34,604 nucleotides of DNA from Bacteroidota bacterium. Lineage in GTDB: Bacteria > Bacteroidota > Bacteroidia > Chitinophagales > Chitinophagaceae. The stretch covers positions 1 to 34,604 of the forward strand of contig JAFDYG010000265.1 of the NCBI GenBank assembly GCA_018267545.1, in the 5' to 3' direction. Positions 6,759 to 14,429 of this stretch are shown piece by piece. Numbering within the stretch: position 1 is the first letter of the stretch; each line of letters opens with the position of its first letter. A program made the position numbers and the translations under genes. The notes beneath the pieces were generated by a model that made no database searches, was not told where the DNA came from, and worked only from the letters and a program-made list of their open reading frames with translations.

Positions 6759-8813
6759 TTACGCTATCATCAACGGAAGCCAGATCTCTACACGCGTCCC
6801 CTGCTCGAGATCGATGACCTTCATCGATGCATTGTTGAACATCCCGATACGCTCCGCGGTAATCTTTGTCCCATAAGACTTTCGTTCCCCGTTCCCGCTC
6901 GCCTTCCTCCCCTGCCCGTTATCCTCCACCACACAGCAAAGCATATCGTTTATTTTATGAATCCCGACGACCAATTCACCTCCTCCTTTCTTCCCCGCAA
7001 GCCCATGCCAGATACTATTTTCGATGAATGGCTGCAGGATCAGCGGCGGAATATAGGTGCTGTCCGTATCGATGCTCTCATCGACAGTTATACGGTACCG
7101 AAAGCTGTTGTGCAGCCGCATCGATTCCAGTTCGACATACAGCTTCATCGCAGCAATATCGTCACTGATCGGCACCTCCTTTCTTTCGGAATTTTCCAGG
7201 ATCAAACGCATCAACCCGGCAAATCGCCCCAGGTATTCCCCCGCCTCCTCCGTCCTATGCCGCACCATATAGTCCCTCACCGAGTTCAAAGAATTGAAGA
7301 TAAAATGGGGATTCATCTGGCTCCGCAGCGCTTTCATCTCTAGCTCGGCCTTCTCGTATCGCCTCTTCGCTTCCTGCCGTCTTTTATAAAGCAGGAAAAT
7401 CGCCAAAGAAGTCCCGGCGAATAGCACAAGAACCACAGCCACCAGCCCGGTCAGCCATCGCTGCCGGCTCAGCTCCGCCGCCGCCACCGCCTGCCTCTTC
7501 TCGAATCCCGCCTCCTGCTGCGCGGCTTTCTTCTCCTGCTCGTATTGCATCGTCAGCCTGGTGATCCGCTGCTTCGTAGAGTCGTTCAGAATACTGTCCT
7601 TCAATACCAGGTAGTGCTTATACGCATCCAGCGCCCCGGCAGCATTTCCTTGCTCCTCATAGGTCCTGGCCAGTATCTCCCACACGTCCCGCTGATTTTC
7701 GATCGCCTCGATTTCTTCGGCAAGCCGCAACGCTTCCCGGTTAAGCCGGTTCGCAGTCTCCCTCCTCTTACCAGGATTCATCCCTCGTTTCACCAGTATT
7801 TTCTCCGGCGCATGCAAAACGGCCTTCCCCAGCTCACTCAGCGCAATAGACATGCTATTCTTATCTCCCAGCTGCCTGTACAGCCCAAGCCCCTTGTTCA
7901 GATAAAGAAAGGCGCTATCATACTCCCCCAAACCATTGTATACAATTCCTTTATTCAACGAGTTGCTGGCAATACCCCGGCTATTTCGGATACTTTCGCA
8001 AATAGCCATTGCGCTATCATAAAATGACAACGCCCTTTGGCCATCCCCCATATCATCATAGATATTTGCCAGGTTGGCCAGTACATTTGCCCTGGGTAAT
8101 AGGTCTTCCGCAGACAGGGAATAAATGTCCAGCGCCTTCTTGTCGTATTCGATCGCCTTCCTGAAATCGAGCATCCTCCGATAGACAATCCCCATATTCG
8201 TATAGACCTGCCCTACTCCTTTCTTATTACGACCAGCGGTATAAATGTCCAGCGCCTGCTGATAGCTCTCTATCGCCCGCGGAAAGTCCCCCAGATACAG
8301 GTAATTGATGCCAAGGCTGTTGGCCGCATTGGCAGCGCTGTTCTCGTCTTTGATCTGCTTGAAGATCCGCAGCGCCTGGGTGTGATAGTCGATGGCGCTG
8401 TCATAGACGGACCGGCCATTATAGATTAGCCCCATGGCGTGCAGCGTCTTCCCCACCGACTGAGAGTCCCCCGCTGACCGGGCTTGCTTCAACGACTCCC
8501 CATAAGCCTCCAAAGCCAGGGAGTCCTTTCCAAGACTATAGTAGTTGAGTCCCCGGGTACGCAAGGCGACGGACAATCCAGTGCCGGTGTTCAGCGCCCT
8601 GGCAAGACCAATAGCCTCATTGGCATATTTCACACCCTTTTCCGGGTCGGTAAAGTAGGCGTCGAAAGCGGCCGCATTCAACAGCTTCAGCCGGACGGTA
8701 TCACGACCGGGATGAGCGCTTAAGAGTTTGTCCAGGGAGTCCGGTGTGTCTTGCCCCCAGCCCACGGCACAGAGCAGCAGATAGAAAAAGAAGAAAGGCG
8801 CCTTCCTGGTCAT
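6759..8813 (-). CDS. TPR-linked sensor histidine kinase, LytS/YehU-type (His_kinase PF06580)
   Basis: A 684-residue membrane kinase. A signal peptide or first membrane anchor (FFFFYLLLCAVGWG) leads into about six tetratricopeptide repeats from roughly 45 to 410 (for example YLGDFPRAIESYQQALDIY, followed by similar 40-residue units), predicted to be periplasmic. A coiled stretch and one membrane span at about 455-478 (LTGLVAVVLVLFAGTSLAIFLLY) follow. The kinase core carries MNPHFIFNSLNS with the phosphorylated His503, and the ATP-binding region with PPLILQPFIENSIWHG and EDNGQG. This class autophosphorylates and passes phosphate to a LytTR regulator, encoded next door. The signal sensed is unknown; TPRs suggest protein or peptide contact. 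The start at 8813 is supported by the signal sequence. Confidence 0.95.
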   Translation of the reverse strand: MTRKAPFFFFYLLLCAVGWGQDTPDSLDKLLSAHPGRDTVRLKLLNAAAFDAYFTDPEKGVKYANEAIGLARALNTGTGLSVALRTRGLNYYSLGKDSLALEAYGESLKQARSAGDSQSVGKTLHAMGLIYNGRSVYDSAIDYHTQALRIFKQIKDENSAANAANSLGINYLYLGDFPRAIESYQQALDIYTAGRNKKGVGQVYTNMGIVYRRMLDFRKAIEYDKKALDIYSLSAEDLLPRANVLANLANIYDDMGDGQRALSFYDSAMAICESIRNSRGIASNSLNKGIVYNGLGEYDSAFLYLNKGLGLYRQLGDKNSMSIALSELGKAVLHAPEKILVKRGMNPGKRRETANRLNREALRLAEEIEAIENQRDVWEILARTYEEQGNAAGALDAYKHYLVLKDSILNDSTKQRITRLTMQYEQEKKAAQQEAGFEKRQAVAAAELSRQRWLTGLVAVVLVLFAGTSLAIFLLYKRRQEAKRRYEKAELEMKALRSQMNPHFIFNSLNSVRDYMVRHRTEEAGEYLGRFAGLMRLILENSERKEVPISDDIAAMKLYVELESMRLHNSFRYRITVDESIDTDSTYIPPLILQPFIENSIWHGLAGKKGGGELVVGIHKINDMLCCVVEDNGQGRKASGNGERKSYGTKITAERIGMFNNASMKVIDLEQGTRVEIWLPLMIA

Positions 8814-8854
8814 GTCTCAATATACCTAATAAAAAACACTTACCGGCCGAAATG

Positions 8855-8886
8855 CGGCAGATACTCGATCAGTGCCGGCAGATACT
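8855..8886. promoter_or_regulatory. 11-bp direct repeat with 21-bp period, candidate LytTR binding site
   Basis: CGGCAGATACT occurs at 8855-8865 and again at 8876-8886, the two copies starting exactly 21 bp apart (two helical turns). LytTR regulators such as AgrA and ComE bind pairs of short direct repeats about 21-22 bp apart (established knowledge). The pair lies between the divergent LytTR kinase gene and the membrane/WG gene pair. Binding here is inferred. Confidence 0.45.
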
Positions 8887-8918
8887 GGCCCGCCCTTATC
8901 CGGGACAAACGCTAGTCC

Positions 8919-8926
8919 TACATTTA
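8919..8926 (+). promoter_or_regulatory. Possible -7 element for the membrane/WG-repeat gene pair
   Basis: TACATTTA differs from TAnnTTTG at one base and lies 22 bp before the ATG at 8949. An AAGG run at 8929-8932 and an A-rich stretch follow, the typical weak ribosome entry region of this phylum. The direct repeat at 8855-8886 would sit just upstream of this promoter. Confidence 0.35.
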
Positions 8927-8948
8927 TAAAGGAAAAAACAACCCGATT

Positions 8949-9497
8949 ATGACAACGATCACCGCCGCAGGCAAACGCTACAATCTTTACTGGACAACCG
9001 GAAAAGTTATGGAATCCGGCAAGAATATGGAGACCATCGTACGAGGTAGCGGTGGTGGCGGCGCCACCTACAACGGCTATGGCGGTACCGCCCCCGTGAA
9101 TATCTCATCCACCACTGTCATACATGACCAGATCTTTCTCATCGACGCATCGGGCAGAGAGCACGCCTTTCAGCTCCAGGATTTCAACGTGGCCTGCCGC
9201 GCGGACAATCAGCTGGCGGTCATCTGGGCCATAAAAGAAGGCAGCAAAACCGGTCCCTATATCATCGCCTATAATCATACCACCCGCAACGCCTATTACA
9301 ACGAGAAAAGCCTGAATAAGGTGTTCCGTTATCCCGTCCTGTACCTGCTCGGCGCCATGATCCTTTGTCTTATCCTGGGAAGGTTCAGCGGCTGGTTCTA
9401 CTTCCTGTTCTTTGCCGCACCCTTTGTCTGGCTGTTCCTCGCAAAACAGGAAGCCAAAAAATTTAAACAATCCCTAAACTTCGGTCAATTCGTATAA
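8949..9497 (+). CDS. Hypothetical membrane protein with a Gly-rich N-terminal region and two C-terminal membrane spans
   Basis: A 182-residue protein without a signal peptide. Residues 1-32 are polar. A glycine-rich stretch (GSGGGGATYNGYGG) occupies about 33-46, and a compact beta-rich segment runs at about 50-120 (SSTTVIHDQIFLIDASGREHAFQL, then WAIKEGSKTGPYIIAYNHTT). Two hydrophobic spans lie at about 129-144 and 147-163, with a short Lys-rich tail. The cytoplasmic N-terminal domain joined to a membrane hairpin suggests an inner-membrane protein sensing or scaffolding something. I do not recognise a named family. It is followed after 4 bp by the WG-repeat gene, so the two form an operon, and it is divergent from the LytTR kinase. 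Confidence 0.8.
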   Translation: MTTITAAGKRYNLYWTTGKVMESGKNMETIVRGSGGGGATYNGYGGTAPVNISSTTVIHDQIFLIDASGREHAFQLQDFNVACRADNQLAVIWAIKEGSKTGPYIIAYNHTTRNAYYNEKSLNKVFRYPVLYLLGAMILCLILGRFSGWFYFLFFAAPFVWLFLAKQEAKKFKQSLNFGQFV

Positions 9498-9501
9498 CGT
9501 T

Positions 9502-10755
9502 ATGTCAAAGTCCGTTCTTCTATTTTTACTTTGTATACCCTTTTTAACCCAGGCCCAATCCGCCGGCTCACCAGCCCCCAACGCCAAATCCATCGACGCC
9601 GACCAGCTCTATTCCTTTAATGCAGGCTCGGCCCTGATCCGCAAAGGAACTTCTTCAGCCCTCATCGACGCTCACGGCAATTTTATCGCCCCCTTCAACA
9701 CCTATAACCTGACGGGCATCTTCGTCGCCGGCCCGGTCGGGTACGAGGTCCGCTACAACGGTATATATACGTTCAACAATGTCAACGCCAACTGGGGAGG
9801 ATACATCAATTCGAAGGGTAAGGTGATCTTCAGGACCAGCGTGAACACCCGCCCCATCGACTTTACCGACAACAAGCAGCTCCTGTTCATCAACAACAGC
9901 ACGAACCAGGCCATCTCCTATACTTACATTACTCCCGAAGGAATCACCTATACCGTAGCAGCGCTGATCGAACACATCGTGGACGGTATCGGCATCACGA
10001 AACCGAAGCCGATTGTCGCAGAATATTTTTATCGCAAGCTCACCGGAGAAACCATCGCAGGTCCATTCGAAGAGGCCGAGCCATTTTCCGACGGCATGGC
10101 CAGGGTAGGTAAAAAAGACCAATTTGGAACGGTAAAATATGGGTTTATCAATACCCAGGGAAAGCTGGTAATCCCCTGTACTTTTTCAATCCCGCCAACC
10201 GGTTTTAGCGGTGGCTTTGCACGGGTTCAACCCAAAGACCGGTCGGATTTCGAATACGCATTTATCGACAAGTCCGGAGAGGTAGTATTCAAACAAAGCC
10301 TAAGCGATATCTCCAAAAACGGAAAATTCGATCATTTTACCAGCTATGGGCTCGCCTTTAGCGAAAAAGCCGTCATGGATGCGACTTTTAAAATCATTCC
10401 AAAGGCCGCCTTCTTTCAATCCTTTGGAATACCCGCAGACTCCTGGTTCATGGAAGCCGGTACTTATACCGTCGGAGAATCGAATCCCAAGCTAGTCTAC
10501 AGCACCCGCACCGCCCGCAGCCCCTATACCCAAATGCCTATCTACGGCTTTATCAACCTGTCTACCAAAAAAGTCGTCGCTCCCGTATTCGACTTTATCA
10601 ACACCAACGGCCTCTGGTTCGACCCCATTTCCCACCTGGCCTACGCCAAAGTCTGTATCGGCCGCGACAACAGGAATGTCCCCGTCTATAGAGAAGGATA
10701 TATCAATGAAGACGGACTGTTCGTGCTGGTAAAGGGTGAAGGTTCGAAATGGTAA
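9502..10755 (+). CDS. Secreted WG-repeat protein
   Basis: A 417-residue protein with a clear signal peptide (SVLLFLLCIPFLTQAQ, cut near residue 19). The body is built from degenerate WG-type repeats (PF14903) of about 40-60 residues, each with an aromatic-glycine-phenylalanine-isoleucine/asparagine core followed by a glycine turn: GGYINSKGKVIF, YGFINTQGKLVIPCTF, YAFIDKSGEVVF, YGFINLSTKKVVAP, EGYINEDGLFVLV. The segment AEPFSDGMARVGKKD is the usual linker. WG repeats are thought to form beta-propeller-like or open beta-sheet structures used in binding; no enzyme motif is present. It probably acts in the periplasm together with the membrane protein encoded 4 bp upstream. The stop is 24 bp from that of the convergent TPR gene. 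Confidence 0.88.
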   Translation: MSKSVLLFLLCIPFLTQAQSAGSPAPNAKSIDADQLYSFNAGSALIRKGTSSALIDAHGNFIAPFNTYNLTGIFVAGPVGYEVRYNGIYTFNNVNANWGGYINSKGKVIFRTSVNTRPIDFTDNKQLLFINNSTNQAISYTYITPEGITYTVAALIEHIVDGIGITKPKPIVAEYFYRKLTGETIAGPFEEAEPFSDGMARVGKKDQFGTVKYGFINTQGKLVIPCTFSIPPTGFSGGFARVQPKDRSDFEYAFIDKSGEVVFKQSLSDISKNGKFDHFTSYGLAFSEKAVMDATFKIIPKAAFFQSFGIPADSWFMEAGTYTVGESNPKLVYSTRTARSPYTQMPIYGFINLSTKKVVAPVFDFINTNGLWFDPISHLAYAKVCIGRDNRNVPVYREGYINEDGLFVLVKGEGSKW

Positions 10756-10779
10756 TTACCATCTGTGGCTCGATCACAA

Positions 10780-12363
10780 TCACCATCTGCTGCCCGGATT
10801 ATGCACCATATCCTCCTGATGCATTTTCTCCGCCTCGGCCGTACGCCCCAGTTCGCGTAGCCGGGCCGCGGCATAATGTCTCGCGGGCAGCAGCCAATCC
10901 TTCGGCTCCATATAATACATGTTGTCTTCCCGCTGTATAGCCCTATCGAAAGCAGCCATCGCCGCATCTGTCTTCTTCTCCGCGAATAGCAGCTCTCCTT
11001 CGAGTATTCCCTCGGCAACCGTCGCCCCTTCGATAGGCGCATTGCCCGGAAGCCGGCGAACCGTCAGCACGGGATTCCTCAATTTATCTTTCAGGCTATC
11101 CAACGATCGGCGGGCATCGATCAGCTTCCCTATGTTTACATAGGCCAGGCCTCTTGCATAATCGCTGAGCAAGCTCGCATAGCTCCATTTACTATCCGGA
11201 ACCGGCCGTGCTAGAATCTCCTCCCATTTGCCCATTCGTACCTGTACAAACGCCGGCATCATATAGAGGTATTGAAGGTACAGACCCGATGCTGTCGATG
11301 GATTGGTCGCCGCGATTCTTTCACACTGACTAGCGGCCTGCATCGCTTTCTCATACATCGCCCCGCTCATCGCACAATACGCCTCGACTGCGTAATAGTG
11401 GATGACCATTTTCGTTAGCTGCAGCTGCGGCGCCTGCTGGAGATAATTCGTTTGCGCAGCATTGGCGGAATCGTTTATCGCTACCCCCTTCTCGAAATAC
11501 CCCGTTCGCTGATAGGTATGGCTCGCCATATGCACCATATGCGCTACGCCAGGCATGCTGGCGGCGAGCTTATCCGCACTGGACAACGTCTCCTCCGGGT
11601 GATGCGAGGCCTCCATCAGGTGAATGTGATAGTGCAGCGCGGCGGGATGCGTTGGAACCACTGCAAGGATTTCCTTACAATACTTTACCAGCTCGGGAGT
11701 CCACGGCTTCGGCTCTCCTTTTGTATCCCACATATCCCAGGCATGCTCGATCATCATCCCATCGATATACAGCGCCTTTATATCCACATCATTCGGATAT
11801 TTTTTAATCAGGCCCTGGATACTTTCCGAATAAGCCCTGTTCAGAGCCGGGCGCTGGCTATCGGCCGTATCATCAGAATACTTCTGATTCATCGCGGCGA
11901 TAAGGTCCTGCTCCTTCGCCGGCGCATGAACCGCAAGCCCCCGCATCCGGGCTAGCACCGGCAGCACCTGCGGTGGCATCTTGTAATAGTAGGAGTCGTT
12001 ATAGTAAGGTCCCATGGCCAGCGCCTGTCCCCAATAAACCATTGCGCAATTGCTGTCCTTGCGGGCAGCTTCTTTGAATGAAGCAAGCGACTCCTTTAGA
12101 TGATAGCTATAGTATAGGTTGAGCCCCTGGTCGAAATAATACTGGGCGCTGTCGACGGTCGTGGAGATAGGATAATGATAGTGACCCCAACCGGTAAATG
12201 CAGGAGCGTAACGCCCTTCGGCATCGGGACGCAGAATTCCAGTGCTTCCCGAGGGCCCGCACCCGATCGCAGACTCCTCGCGCACGTCGCGAGACCCCCT
12301 CCTTGATGACATGAAAAGCAGTAATACAAAGGGTAGGAAGCAGCACAGGAGTATTTTTTTCAT
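10780..12363 (-). CDS. Exported TPR-repeat protein of unknown function
   Basis: A 527-residue protein beginning with a signal-like segment (MKKILLCCFLPFVLLLFMSS). The N-terminal third has helical repeats typical of TPRs (YYFDQGLNLYYSYHLKESLASFKEAARKD and what follows). The centre is marked by conserved histidine-rich motifs LHYHIHLMEAS and VHMASHTYQRTGYFEKGV, which I recall from a widespread family of tetratricopeptide proteins and which look more like a ligand or metal site than a scaffold. The C-terminal part has a further TPR pair (EGELLFAEKKTDAAMAAFDRAI, then RHYAAARLRELGRTAEAEKM). It begins 9 bp after the acyltransferase stop, so it is probably the second gene of a two-gene operon. Biochemical role unknown. 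Confidence 0.85.
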   Translation of the reverse strand: MKKILLCCFLPFVLLLFMSSRRGSRDVREESAIGCGPSGSTGILRPDAEGRYAPAFTGWGHYHYPISTTVDSAQYYFDQGLNLYYSYHLKESLASFKEAARKDSNCAMVYWGQALAMGPYYNDSYYYKMPPQVLPVLARMRGLAVHAPAKEQDLIAAMNQKYSDDTADSQRPALNRAYSESIQGLIKKYPNDVDIKALYIDGMMIEHAWDMWDTKGEPKPWTPELVKYCKEILAVVPTHPAALHYHIHLMEASHHPEETLSSADKLAASMPGVAHMVHMASHTYQRTGYFEKGVAINDSANAAQTNYLQQAPQLQLTKMVIHYYAVEAYCAMSGAMYEKAMQAASQCERIAATNPSTASGLYLQYLYMMPAFVQVRMGKWEEILARPVPDSKWSYASLLSDYARGLAYVNIGKLIDARRSLDSLKDKLRNPVLTVRRLPGNAPIEGATVAEGILEGELLFAEKKTDAAMAAFDRAIQREDNMYYMEPKDWLLPARHYAAARLRELGRTAEAEKMHQEDMVHNPGSRW

Positions 12364-12372
12364 AACCCGATT

Positions 12373-13140
12373 TTAGACAGGTTCCTTGACCCAATGGTGC
12401 GCGCCCTTCAGCATGAACTTTTTGCTCTGCTCGATCGCATCCATCACTTGCTCCAAAATCTTCTCTACCGGCGCATCATAGTCGACATCCAACGGCTCCT
12501 TGAACGTTACCGAAAGCTGCGTTCCTTTCTTCTTGAATTTTAATCCTTTCTTATCGAAAGCCCGCCAAAAACCGCTGATCATCACCGGCACCACAATGGG
12601 TCTGTGCTGCTTGATGATATGCGCCGTACCCTTGCGCCCCGGAGCAAAAGCCTTCGTCGTACCCTGTGGAAACGTAATCACCCAGCTATCTTCCAGCGCG
12701 CGGTAGATCTTCCTCGTATCCGAAGGGTCCAGACCACGGCGGACTTCGGAGCTGCCGTTGTTCCACGTACGTTTGACCGTCAGGGCCCCCGCCATCGTAA
12801 AAAGACGGCTGATCCAGGACGCCTTCATCGTCTCTTCGGCAGCTACATAATAAACATTGGTAAACGGATTCAACAAATAATAAGGAATGCCCAATCGATT
12901 CTGCTTACGCCATTTCACCGCACAAAAAATATGAAGAAACGTTATCACGTCCGCGAAATAAGTCTGGTGATTGCTGACAAAAAGTACATTCCCCCTGGGA
13001 AGCTTGCGCAGGTGTTCCGTACCACTGATCTTCAGACGGTTTACCATCGTCAGCCCCGGGTACGAGACCAGGCCGACTATGGCATAAACCAGCTTCCTTA
13101 CAAAACGAAAGCGTTTCAATCGTTCACTCACTGAGCTCAT
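12373..13140 (-). CDS. 1-acyl-sn-glycerol-3-phosphate acyltransferase-like protein (PlsC/LPLAT family)
   Basis: A 255-residue membrane-associated acyltransferase-like protein. The start is the ATG at 13140; the longer open frame enters the promoter and coding sequence of the divergent hxpB-like gene. Motif I is FVSNHQTYFADV, motif III is ITFPQGTTKAF, and IVVPVMISGF is the downstream hydrophobic motif. Compared with textbook PlsC, two details differ: the catalytic His58 and Asp64 are separated by five residues instead of four, and the usual FPEGT glutamate is Gln. This may be a normal feature of a Bacteroidota subfamily, with transfer of acyl groups to a lysophospholipid or another lipid. A TAnnTTTG-like TACTTTCG (13144-13151, minus strand) lies just before the start. 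The TPR gene follows after 9 bp. Confidence 0.88.
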   Translation of the reverse strand: MSSVSERLKRFRFVRKLVYAIVGLVSYPGLTMVNRLKISGTEHLRKLPRGNVLFVSNHQTYFADVITFLHIFCAVKWRKQNRLGIPYYLLNPFTNVYYVAAEETMKASWISRLFTMAGALTVKRTWNNGSSEVRRGLDPSDTRKIYRALEDSWVITFPQGTTKAFAPGRKGTAHIIKQHRPIVVPVMISGFWRAFDKKGLKFKKKGTQLSVTFKEPLDVDYDAPVEKILEQVMDAIEQSKKFMLKGAHHWVKEPV

Positions 13141-13184
13141 ACTTCGAAAGTACGGAATTGTTGAGAGAATCAATACGTTCTCAC

Positions 13185-13192
13185 TAACTTTG
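13185..13192 (+). promoter_or_regulatory. Bacteroidota-type -7 element directly before the hxpB-like start codon
   Basis: TAACTTTG matches TAnnTTTG and ends 6 bp before the ATG at 13199. TTG triplets at 13158-13163, about 22 bp upstream, could supply the -33 element. As with the thioesterase gene, the transcript would have almost no leader (inference). Confidence 0.62.
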
Positions 13193-13198
13193 CCCCCT

Positions 13199-13855
13199 AT
13201 GCAACTCAACACCGTTATTTTCGATATGGATGGCCTGCTCATCGACTCCGAACCCTGCTGGCAGGAAGCGGGTATGGAAACCCTGCTGCAATTCAATGTA
13301 ACGCTCACTCCGGTCCAATACCACCACACAACCGGCCTCCGTACCCGTGAATGGCTCGACTATTGGTTTACCCACTTCGGCATCGGCAAAGAAACCATCC
13401 CAGCCGCCGAAGCAGCCCTTCACAAAAACGTAATACAAAAAATCAAAGACAAGGCCGCACCCCTCCCCGGCATTCATGAAGTGCTCGAGTTCTTCAAAGC
13501 CCGCCACTTCCGCATCGGCCTCGCCACTTCCTCTCCCCTCTCCCTCGTCCAGGTCGTCGTCGACAAGCTCGACATCGCCCCCTACTTCGAAACGGTCGCC
13601 TCCGCCGAACACCTTCCTTACGGCAAACCCCATCCTCAGGTCTACATGGACTGCATCCGCCAGCTCAGCGCCAACCCCATCCAATGCCTGGCCTTCGAAG
13701 ACTCCTTCAACGGCCTCATCGCCGCCAAAGCCGCCCGCATGAAATGCGTAGCCGTCCCCGTCCAGGACCAGGCCCACCTTCCCAAATGGGGAGCCGCCGA
13801 CCTCAAGCTGAATTCACTCCTCGAATTCGGCGAAGCTCAGCTCGCCGAATTATAG
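13199..13855 (+). CDS. hxpB: HAD-superfamily hexitol/sugar-phosphate phosphatase (HxpB/YniC-like)
   Basis: A 218-residue haloacid-dehalogenase phosphatase. Motif I VIFDMDGLLIDSEP carries the nucleophile Asp9 and acid/base Asp11; motif II is GLATSSPLS; motif III is the Lys of LPYGKPHPQVYMDC; motif IV is LAFEDSFNGLIAAKAARM. The order and wording of SSPLS, ASAEHLPYGKPHPQVY and EDSFNG follow E. coli YniC/HxpB, which dephosphorylates 2-deoxyglucose-6-phosphate and hexitol phosphates in the cytoplasm. An all-helical cap lies between motifs I and II (about 16-85). I chose the ATG at 13199; a TTG three codons upstream overlaps the -7 promoter element. It is divergent from the acyltransferase gene. 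The enzyme class is firm; substrate assignment is by similarity recalled, not tested. Confidence 0.92.
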   Translation: MQLNTVIFDMDGLLIDSEPCWQEAGMETLLQFNVTLTPVQYHHTTGLRTREWLDYWFTHFGIGKETIPAAEAALHKNVIQKIKDKAAPLPGIHEVLEFFKARHFRIGLATSSPLSLVQVVVDKLDIAPYFETVASAEHLPYGKPHPQVYMDCIRQLSANPIQCLAFEDSFNGLIAAKAARMKCVAVPVQDQAHLPKWGAADLKLNSLLEFGEAQLAEL

Positions 13856-13919
13856 GTGCAAAAGTTCCTCCCGTTTTAGCCGTGGAAATTGATAAATTCA
13901 TTCCCCTAAAACGAATTTT

Positions 13920-14360
13920 ATGGCAACAGCAGTAGCAGTACCAGATGAGACGATCGTCAATAAAATTTACCTGATAAGAGGAAAAAAGGTAATGTTAGAC
14001 AAGGACTTGGCGGAGCTTTATAGAGTCATGACCCGAGATCTGAATAAGGCAGTTAAGCGTAATCTAAAACGATTTCCCGACGATTTCATGTTTCAACTTA
14101 CGGAAGAAGAATTTAAAGACTTGATGTTCCAATTTGGAACATCAAGTTGGGGAGGTACAATGCTCCTCACCCACAAAGACATCCTTCTCAAGCTCGAACA
14201 GCTCGAAAAACAAGTCACCCAAAACAGCGAAGACATCCAAATGATCTTCACCGCCCTCAAAAAACTACTCATCCCCCCCGAACAATCCAACCGCCGCCGC
14301 ATCGGCTTCCGCCGTCCAAATGAAATACAAAGCGAAACTCCTCAAAACGAAAACCAATAA
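13920..14360 (+). CDS. ORF6N-domain protein with its central part missing
   Basis: A 146-residue protein. The N-terminal IVNKIYLIRGKKVMLDKDLAELYRV, then NLKRFPDDFMFQLTEEEF and LMFQFGTSSWGGT, is the start of an ORF6N domain (KilA-N-associated, phage and mobile-element DNA-binding type). In intact relatives that I recall, GGT leads into a KLPYAFTEQGVAML...VNIQI stretch before REMLLTHKDILLKLEQLE. Here GGT is joined directly to MLLTHKDI at about residue 80, so some 40-45 residues seem to have been lost in frame. A coiled-coil helix (LEQLEKQVTQNSEDIQMIF) and an RRRIGFRR basic tail remain. It may be a remnant or a shortened regulator. It stands alone downstream of the hxpB-like gene, without a convincing promoter. 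A 21-bp tandem duplication covers its stop codon. Confidence 0.85.
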   Translation: MATAVAVPDETIVNKIYLIRGKKVMLDKDLAELYRVMTRDLNKAVKRNLKRFPDDFMFQLTEEEFKDLMFQFGTSSWGGTMLLTHKDILLKLEQLEKQVTQNSEDIQMIFTALKKLLIPPEQSNRRRIGFRRPNEIQSETPQNENQ

Positions 14361-14383
14361 AATCAAAACGAAAACCAATAAAA
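14342..14383 (+). repeat. 21-bp perfect tandem duplication across the ORF6N stop codon
   Basis: The sequence TCAAAACGAAAACCAATAAA plus one further A occurs at 14342-14362 and is repeated immediately at 14363-14383. The first copy contains the TAA stop of the ORF6N gene; the second repeats the last codons and stop beyond it. It abuts the rpsA terminator. Confidence 0.9.
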
Positions 14384-14407
14384 AAGGCCCCGATCGCTCG
14401 GGGCCTT
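14384..14407 (-). terminator. Intrinsic terminator of rpsA
   Basis: A perfect 10-bp stem (AAGGCCCCGA at 14384-14393 paired with 14398-14407) closes a 4-base loop. Read on the minus strand it is followed by TTTTTTATT. It lies 22 bp after the rpsA stop. On the plus strand it could also stop the ORF6N transcript, although the U-tract there is poor. Confidence 0.88.
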
Positions 14408-14429
14408 ATATCTTCAACACAGTGAATCC

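Noticed and set aside
8949-10755. A toxin or effector system reading of the membrane/WG pair
   Set aside because: No nuclease, deaminase or pore-forming motif is visible, and no immunity-like partner is recognised.
13141-13329. A 63-residue N-terminal extension of the acyltransferase
   Set aside because: It overlaps the divergent promoter and the hxpB-like start; the LPLAT similarity begins shortly after the ATG at 13140.
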